Of a stretch of 64,000 nucleotides of DNA, positions 59,661 to 64,000 are shown piece after piece. The DNA comes from JAEUKA01 sp035328405 (GTDB lineage Bacteria > Myxococcota_A > Polyangia > Palsa-1104 > JAEUJZ01). Each line of letters opens with the position of its first letter. The stretch's first letter is position 1. The notes under the pieces were generated by a model, which had not been told where the DNA came from, did not search any database, and was given only the letters and a program-made list of their open reading frames with translations. The stretch spans positions 13,703 through 77,702 of the forward strand of contig DAOLIT010000020.1 in NCBI GenBank assembly GCA_035328405.1, read 5' to 3'. Both the position numbers and the translations under genes were made by a program.

Positions 59661-62159
59661 GTGCAAAGTTTGGATTCTGTTCCAAACGATTTCTTTTCAT
59701 CCCCAAGTCCTGTTCAACCCTCAACACAACCTCTGATTTCCCCCGAAGTTTTCCCCGAGACTTCCTCCGATTCCCCCGGCGCGATCGGCACCGACAGAAT
59801 CCTTGAGATTTTGTCGTCGGGCACACATCCGCTGGGCATGAAGGCCACTGAAATCGTCGAACGCAGTGGGGCCGACAAGAAAACCCGGCACCGCGTGCGC
59901 CGGTTGCTTTCGGAGCTTCTCGAGATAGGCCAAATCGAGCGCGGCCCCGGCAAGCGATATGCAATAGCGGGAACGCAGGACTCGATTGCAGGCAATTTTC
60001 TTCCCACATCGGGTGCCAAACAGGCTGCGACCCAACCGGGGCCAGTGCCGCCGAAGAGACGACCTCTCGAAACGGTAGAGGCGGTTCCCGACGGGGCGGT
60101 GGTCGGACGCATTTTGGTGCATCCGGGCGGTTTCGGTTTCGGTTTCGTTCAGCTCGATGACGGCGGGGACAATGTTTTTGTGGCGGCTCGTCATCGTGGC
60201 GTCGCAATGGATCGCGACAAAGTCGCGTTGAAAGTGTGGCAAACCTTGCGCGGCCCCGAGGGTCGAGTCCTGGCGATTCTGGAACGCGGTCGGGCTCGCC
60301 TGACGGGAACGGTGGAATGGAAGGATTCGGCGGCGATGCTTTCGCCGGATGACCCGAGAATTTCCAACCGTGTCTTTTTCGATGGAAAAGTGCCTCGGAA
60401 CGCGATTGGCAACGCCGTCGTCGCAGAGATCATTGAATACCCACAAAGCGAACGCGCGCCGATGGTGGCTCGTTTGTTGTCGATTCTTGGGGCACCCGAC
60501 GATCCGCGCACCGAAATCGAGAAAATTCTCGCGTGCGAAGAAGTCGAGGAACGCTTTCCACCCGCCGTCGAAGCAGAGGCAAAGACGGTGCCCGCCTACG
60601 TGGGGGAACGAGATCCGCTGGATCTAAAGGATCGGGAAGACCTGCGGTCGTTGCCTTTTGTGACGATCGACCCGGAAACGGCGAGGGATTTTGACGACGC
60701 GATTTGCGTGGAAACGGCGGATGAACCGGGAAAACTCCGTCTTTGGGTGGCAGTGGCCGATGTCGCGCACTATGTCCGATCTGGCACAGCGACGGACACA
60801 GAGGCGGAACGACGAGGCGTGTCGGTTTATTTGCCGGACCGCGTGATTCCGATGTTGCCGCTGTGTTTGTCGGCGGGCATTTGCTCTCTGTCTCCATCGG
60901 TTGATCGTTTGGCGATGGTGGTGCGGCTGGATGTAGATCGCAACGGCCTGGTCAGCGACAAAAAGTTGATGGCGGCGGTCATTCACTCTAGAGGGCGTCT
61001 TCATTATGCGGGCGTCGGGCAAACGCTGTTCGGTACAGCCCGCAAAACGGACGAACAACACGACGCACACCTTGCGCAGCTTTTGCTTCTTTCCGAGGTG
61101 TCACGTCGTCTTCGAGACGCACGGTCCAGGCGCGGTGGGCTCGACTTCGAGCTGCCCGAGGCCAAGGTGGAACTTGCGGCAGACGATCCACGGATTGTCT
61201 TGAATGTGAAACGGTCGAAGGCGGACGAGACGACGCGGCGCGCGTACCAAATGGTGGAAGACGCGATGCTCGCGGCGAACGAAGCGGTGGCCGAGTTCTT
61301 TTCCGAACGAGGGCTCGACGTGTTGTGGCGTGTCCATGCGCCGCCTCGCAAGGAACCGTTTTTGAAATTGGTCGAGGTCGCGCGCAGCCTCGGTGTGCAT
61401 TTGGAACCGGACGTTGCGGACAAACCCACGGCACTGCGCACGTTTCTGTCGGAAATCAAAGGTCTGCCGCAAGAAAGATCGCTGTCGTACATGGTGTTAA
61501 GGTCGCTCAACCAAGCGGCCTATTCCGTCGATAACGTCGGGCACTTTGGGCTGGGCGCAAAACTGTATTTGCACTTTACGTCGCCCATTCGGCGCTATCC
61601 CGATCTGGTGGTGCATCGTCTGCTCAAGCTGGTGTTGCGCCAAGAAGGGCTTTTGTCCGGTCGGACAGACGGAACCTGGCCGGTGCGCAAAGAGATGAAA
61701 GCCTGGGCAATCGATTCGTCGCTGCGCGAACGGCGAGCGATGGAAGTCGAACGCGAGGTCGTCGATCTCTATCGCGCATTGCTCATGCGAGCGCACATCG
61801 GCGAGGAGTTTTCGGGCGCGATTTCGGCGGTGACGACAGCGGGGCTTTTCGTCGAATTGGACGATCCGTTTGTCGAGGGACTGATTCCCAGCGAACGTCT
61901 CGACGACGAGTTTGAGCTGTATGATCAAAAGCTGCGCTATCGCAGCGAACGCACGGGCCAAAGCTTTGAAATGGGCCTGCGGGTTCGCGTTCGGATCGAC
62001 GCGGTGTCGGTGCCCAAGCGCCGGATTGACATGTCGCTTGTGGCAGACGAAACACACCCGAAAAAGTCCAAAAAACCCCTTCTTCCGGCAGCATCCAAAC
62101 GGCCAGCCCCCAAACGGCCAACCCCAACACGAACGGCCAAACGGCGGACGCGAAAGTAG
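59661..62159 (+). CDS. rnr: Ribonuclease R
   Basis: About 832 residues from GTG 59661. 3'-5' exoribonuclease of the RNB family. An N-terminal winged helix (TDRILEILSSGTHPLGMKATEIVERSG), cold-shock domains (GFGFVQLDDGGDNVFV), RNB core with TIDPETARDFDDAI holding the metal-binding Asp residues, and TSPIRRYPDLVVHRLLK. A C-terminal S1 domain (TTAGLFVELDDPFVEGLIP) and a basic Lys/Arg/Pro tail follow. The start is uncertain: no in-frame ATG precedes the winged helix, and GTG 59520 or 59643 are possible. Confidence 0.92.
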   Translation: MQSLDSVPNDFFSSPSPVQPSTQPLISPEVFPETSSDSPGAIGTDRILEILSSGTHPLGMKATEIVERSGADKKTRHRVRRLLSELLEIGQIERGPGKRYAIAGTQDSIAGNFLPTSGAKQAATQPGPVPPKRRPLETVEAVPDGAVVGRILVHPGGFGFGFVQLDDGGDNVFVAARHRGVAMDRDKVALKVWQTLRGPEGRVLAILERGRARLTGTVEWKDSAAMLSPDDPRISNRVFFDGKVPRNAIGNAVVAEIIEYPQSERAPMVARLLSILGAPDDPRTEIEKILACEEVEERFPPAVEAEAKTVPAYVGERDPLDLKDREDLRSLPFVTIDPETARDFDDAICVETADEPGKLRLWVAVADVAHYVRSGTATDTEAERRGVSVYLPDRVIPMLPLCLSAGICSLSPSVDRLAMVVRLDVDRNGLVSDKKLMAAVIHSRGRLHYAGVGQTLFGTARKTDEQHDAHLAQLLLLSEVSRRLRDARSRRGGLDFELPEAKVELAADDPRIVLNVKRSKADETTRRAYQMVEDAMLAANEAVAEFFSERGLDVLWRVHAPPRKEPFLKLVEVARSLGVHLEPDVADKPTALRTFLSEIKGLPQERSLSYMVLRSLNQAAYSVDNVGHFGLGAKLYLHFTSPIRRYPDLVVHRLLKLVLRQEGLLSGRTDGTWPVRKEMKAWAIDSSLRERRAMEVEREVVDLYRALLMRAHIGEEFSGAISAVTTAGLFVELDDPFVEGLIPSERLDDEFELYDQKLRYRSERTGQSFEMGLRVRVRIDAVSVPKRRIDMSLVADETHPKKSKKPLLPAASKRPAPKRPTPTRTAKRRTRK

Positions 62160-62200
62160 GGGTTTACAACGCGCGGCCCAACCGACTATGAAGGCCGCAC

Positions 62201-62560
62201 ATGCCGTCTGCGCCGTCCAAACAACTCGCCACGTTTCCGAATCCAAACCGCGCTCGAAACTACGAGATTCGCTTCGATTGCCCTGAGTTTACGTGCCTGT
62301 GCCCTCTTTCGGGCCAGCCGGATTTTGCGACCTTTCGCATTCGATACGTTCCTGACGAGCTGTGCCTCGAGCTCAAGTCGCTCAAGCTGTATTTGTGGTC
62401 GTACCGGCAAGAGGGCGCGTTCCACGAGAAAGTGACGAATCAAATCGCCGACGACATCATCGCCGCGATTCGTCCCCGCAAGCTGCACGTCGAGGGCGAT
62501 TTCGCCGTGCGAGGCGGAATCGGCACGGTGGTTGTCGTCGAGCACGAGAGCCGCTCATAA
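62201..62560 (+). CDS. queF: NADPH-dependent preQ0 reductase QueF (short type)
   Basis: 119 residues. Reduces 7-cyano-7-deazaguanine to preQ1 in queuosine synthesis. Catalytic Cys34 lies in FTCLCPLSGQPDFA and the QueF motif ELKSLKLYLWSYR begins at Glu57; Asp41 is the expected general acid. Single-domain (YkvM-like) length. It follows rnr by 41 bp and abuts mutY (stop at 62560, next start 62561). Confidence 0.95.
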   Translation: MPSAPSKQLATFPNPNRARNYEIRFDCPEFTCLCPLSGQPDFATFRIRYVPDELCLELKSLKLYLWSYRQEGAFHEKVTNQIADDIIAAIRPRKLHVEGDFAVRGGIGTVVVVEHESRS

Positions 62561-63763
62561 ATGAAAAAGCGGCAGCCTGCGCCAAGTGAGCGCGCGTCCG
62601 CCGCGAGCGACGCAGCGCCCGGGCGTGTCCCCTCGCCGCTCGTGCTGCACACGCTGAGGCAGGACTTGCTCGCGTGGTTTCGCAGGGGCCACCGGGATTT
62701 GCCGTGGAGAAAAACGCAGAACCCGTATGCGATTTGGATCTCGGAGGTGATGCTGCAACAGACGCGCACCGAAACGGTCAAAGGCTATTTCGAGCGTTTC
62801 ATGCGGCAGTTTCCAACGGTGACGGACCTGGCGAATGCGCCTTTGGATGACGTGCTGTCGCTGTGGAGCGGGCTTGGTTATTACAGCCGAGCGCGCAACT
62901 TGCACAAAGCCGCGCAGCACCTTCGCGACCTGCACGGCGGGCAGTTTCCGACGGACCCAAGCGACATCGAACAACTGCCCGGCATCGGTCCCTACACCGC
63001 CGGGGCCATTCGTTCCATCGCGTTTTCGCAAGCGGCACCGATTGTGGATGGCAACGTCGTCCGCGTGTTCAGTCGGCTGTTTGCGCTGGACGAGCGGCTC
63101 GATTCACCGGCGGGCAAGACGCTGTATTGGACACTCGCGCGGGCGCTTTTGCCGAATGCAGCGCCGCCGGGAACACCACCCAAAACACAAAACGATCCGG
63201 GGGACACAAATCAAGCCCTCATGGAGCTTGGCGCGACGGTGTGTTTGCCCAAACGGCCCGTTTGTCTGTCGTGCCCGGTTGCGACCCTGTGCCAAGCGCA
63301 CAAAGAGGGACGCGAGACGGACTTTCCGCCGGAAAAACCGCCGCGCCAGGTTCCGACGGTACAAAACGTGACGCTGCTTCTGGTCTGTGCCGATGAAGTG
63401 CTGCTCGTGCGTCGGCCCGAGGTCGGTTTGTGGGGCGGGCTGTGGGAACCACCTACGCTGCCCTTGCAAGACGGCGAAACGGCGACAGAGGGTCTTGCGC
63501 GACTTTGTGAAACGCGGCTGGGCTTGCAAAAGGTCGCCGAGCAAACCACTGCGCTGCCGGCCTTCTCGCATGTTCTGACGCATCGGAAGATGGTGTTTCA
63601 ACCGTTTGTGCTGACGTACACGGTGCCGCCCAGGTTGAAACCGGACGGCTACACAGGCCACCGGTTCGTCCCCTTGCACGAGCCTTTGGGTTTGGGCTTG
63701 TCTGCGTGGACGACCTCGCTGCTCGCGCGGGTGTCCGACGCCGGGCAGCCGTCTTTGTTCTAA
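62561..63763 (+). CDS. mutY: Adenine DNA glycosylase MutY
   Basis: 400 residues. Removes adenine mispaired with 8-oxoguanine. The helix-hairpin-helix part carries LPGIGPYTAGAI and the catalytic Asp in AAPIVDGNVVRV; catalytic Glu62 lies in ISEVMLQQTRT. The [4Fe-4S] ligands are CLPKRPVCLSCPVATLC (C-x6-C-x2-C-x5-C). The C-terminal NUDIX-like 8-oxoG-recognition domain (VLLVRRPEVGLWGGLWEPP) is complete. ATG 62561 follows the queF stop directly. Confidence 0.96.
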   Translation: MKKRQPAPSERASAASDAAPGRVPSPLVLHTLRQDLLAWFRRGHRDLPWRKTQNPYAIWISEVMLQQTRTETVKGYFERFMRQFPTVTDLANAPLDDVLSLWSGLGYYSRARNLHKAAQHLRDLHGGQFPTDPSDIEQLPGIGPYTAGAIRSIAFSQAAPIVDGNVVRVFSRLFALDERLDSPAGKTLYWTLARALLPNAAPPGTPPKTQNDPGDTNQALMELGATVCLPKRPVCLSCPVATLCQAHKEGRETDFPPEKPPRQVPTVQNVTLLLVCADEVLLVRRPEVGLWGGLWEPPTLPLQDGETATEGLARLCETRLGLQKVAEQTTALPAFSHVLTHRKMVFQPFVLTYTVPPRLKPDGYTGHRFVPLHEPLGLGLSAWTTSLLARVSDAGQPSLF

Positions 63764-63803
63764 ACCGCCCACCTGGCCCCCCGCCCCCAAGCGAAAAACG
63801 CGC

Positions 63804-64000
63804 CAAACCCCAAACATCGCGNNNNNNNNNNNNNNNNNNNNNNNNNNNNNNNNNNNNNNNNNNNNNNNNNNNNNNNNNNNNNNNNNNNNNNNNNNNNNNN
63901 NNNNNNNNNNNNNNNNNNNNNTCTTGTGACCTTTTTCAGAAGTTGCAAACCCCAAACATCGCGTCTTGTGACCTTTTTCAGAAGTTGCAAACCCCAAACA
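63804..64000. repeat. 42-bp tandem repeat spanning an assembly gap
   Basis: After the gap a full 42-bp unit (63922-63963, starting TCTTGTGACC) is followed directly by 37 bases of a second copy to the window end. Before the gap, 63805-63821 match the last 17 bases of the unit (AAACCCCAAACATCGCG). The array therefore crosses the gap. On the minus strand two frames stay open in the units seen, one giving a 14-residue period (LGFATSEKGHKTRC). Confidence 0.9.
63822..63921. other. Assembly gap of 100 N
   Basis: Exactly 100 undetermined bases, the conventional spacer for a gap of unknown length. Its position inside a tandem array explains why assembly failed. Confidence 0.98.

Noticed and set aside
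63922..64000. Possible CRISPR array at the right end
   Set aside because: 42-bp copies abut without spacers; a simple tandem repeat.

Overview
The window is a 64 kb piece of a draft bacterial genome; a run of exactly 100 N at 63822-63921 marks a scaffold join. Gene content points to a Gram-negative of the Myxococcota (old Deltaproteobacteria) type. It has two eukaryote-like Ser/Thr kinases, one with the HRDVSPQN catalytic loop and a C-terminal PEGA domain; an AgmX/PglI-type C-terminal domain; many lipoproteins and TPR/HEAT proteins; a membrane-anchored FtsY; TonB-dependent receptors; and ThyX in place of ThyA. No rRNA, tRNA, prophage, insertion sequence or CRISPR array was recognised. The taxonomic call is an inference from gene families.

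Layout. 0-2.7 kb: an outer-membrane barrel protein and ftsY on the minus strand. 2.8-3.5 kb: a pteridine-reductase-like SDR. 3.5-16.7 kb: a long minus-strand run of envelope or unknown proteins (PhnD-like binding protein, TPR proteins, YbjN-like protein, B12-binding-type radical SAM enzyme, LpxL-type acyltransferase, VanW protein, HEAT protein), with several start/stop overlaps. 17.0-19.9 kb: a compact plus-strand three-gene island (SMEK-domain protein, 79-residue middle component, DUF2326 ABC-type ATPase) that matches the ABC-three-component (ABC-3C) conflict-system architecture. This is the most interesting locus. 20-24.6 kb: an orphan histidine kinase, a TonB-dependent receptor and rlmB. 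24.6-36.9 kb: a lipoprotein metallopeptidase, a kinase-TPR-SUMF1-like operon, thyX-exbD-tonB-like genes, a PEGA kinase with a receiver/HATPase protein, and a YceI protein. 37-46.2 kb: a Tat-type phosphoesterase, twin DUF4139 proteins followed by a nine-unit minisatellite, a lipoprotein and an S1-domain protein. 46.3-51.5 kb: a VOC protein, the amrB-amrA-amrS (AmmeMemoRadiSam) operon, a patatin and a peroxiredoxin. 51.6-55.3 kb: a cobalamin riboswitch controlling btuB and a probable beta-propeller lipoprotein. 55.3-63.8 kb: housekeeping genes accD-folC, rpoD, rnr, queF and mutY. The window ends in a 42-bp tandem repeat interrupted by the N gap.

How genes work together. The island at 17-20 kb is translationally coupled throughout (20-nt and 4-nt overlaps), so its proteins probably act as one complex. 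The riboswitch-btuB-lipoprotein unit is a corrinoid-uptake module in which the lipoprotein may play the part BtuG plays in Bacteroidetes. The kinase-TPR-SUMF1-like operon and the PEGA kinase with its receiver/HATPase neighbour are signalling modules without a visible output. Many starts are GTG or TTG, chosen by their Shine-Dalgarno sequences.
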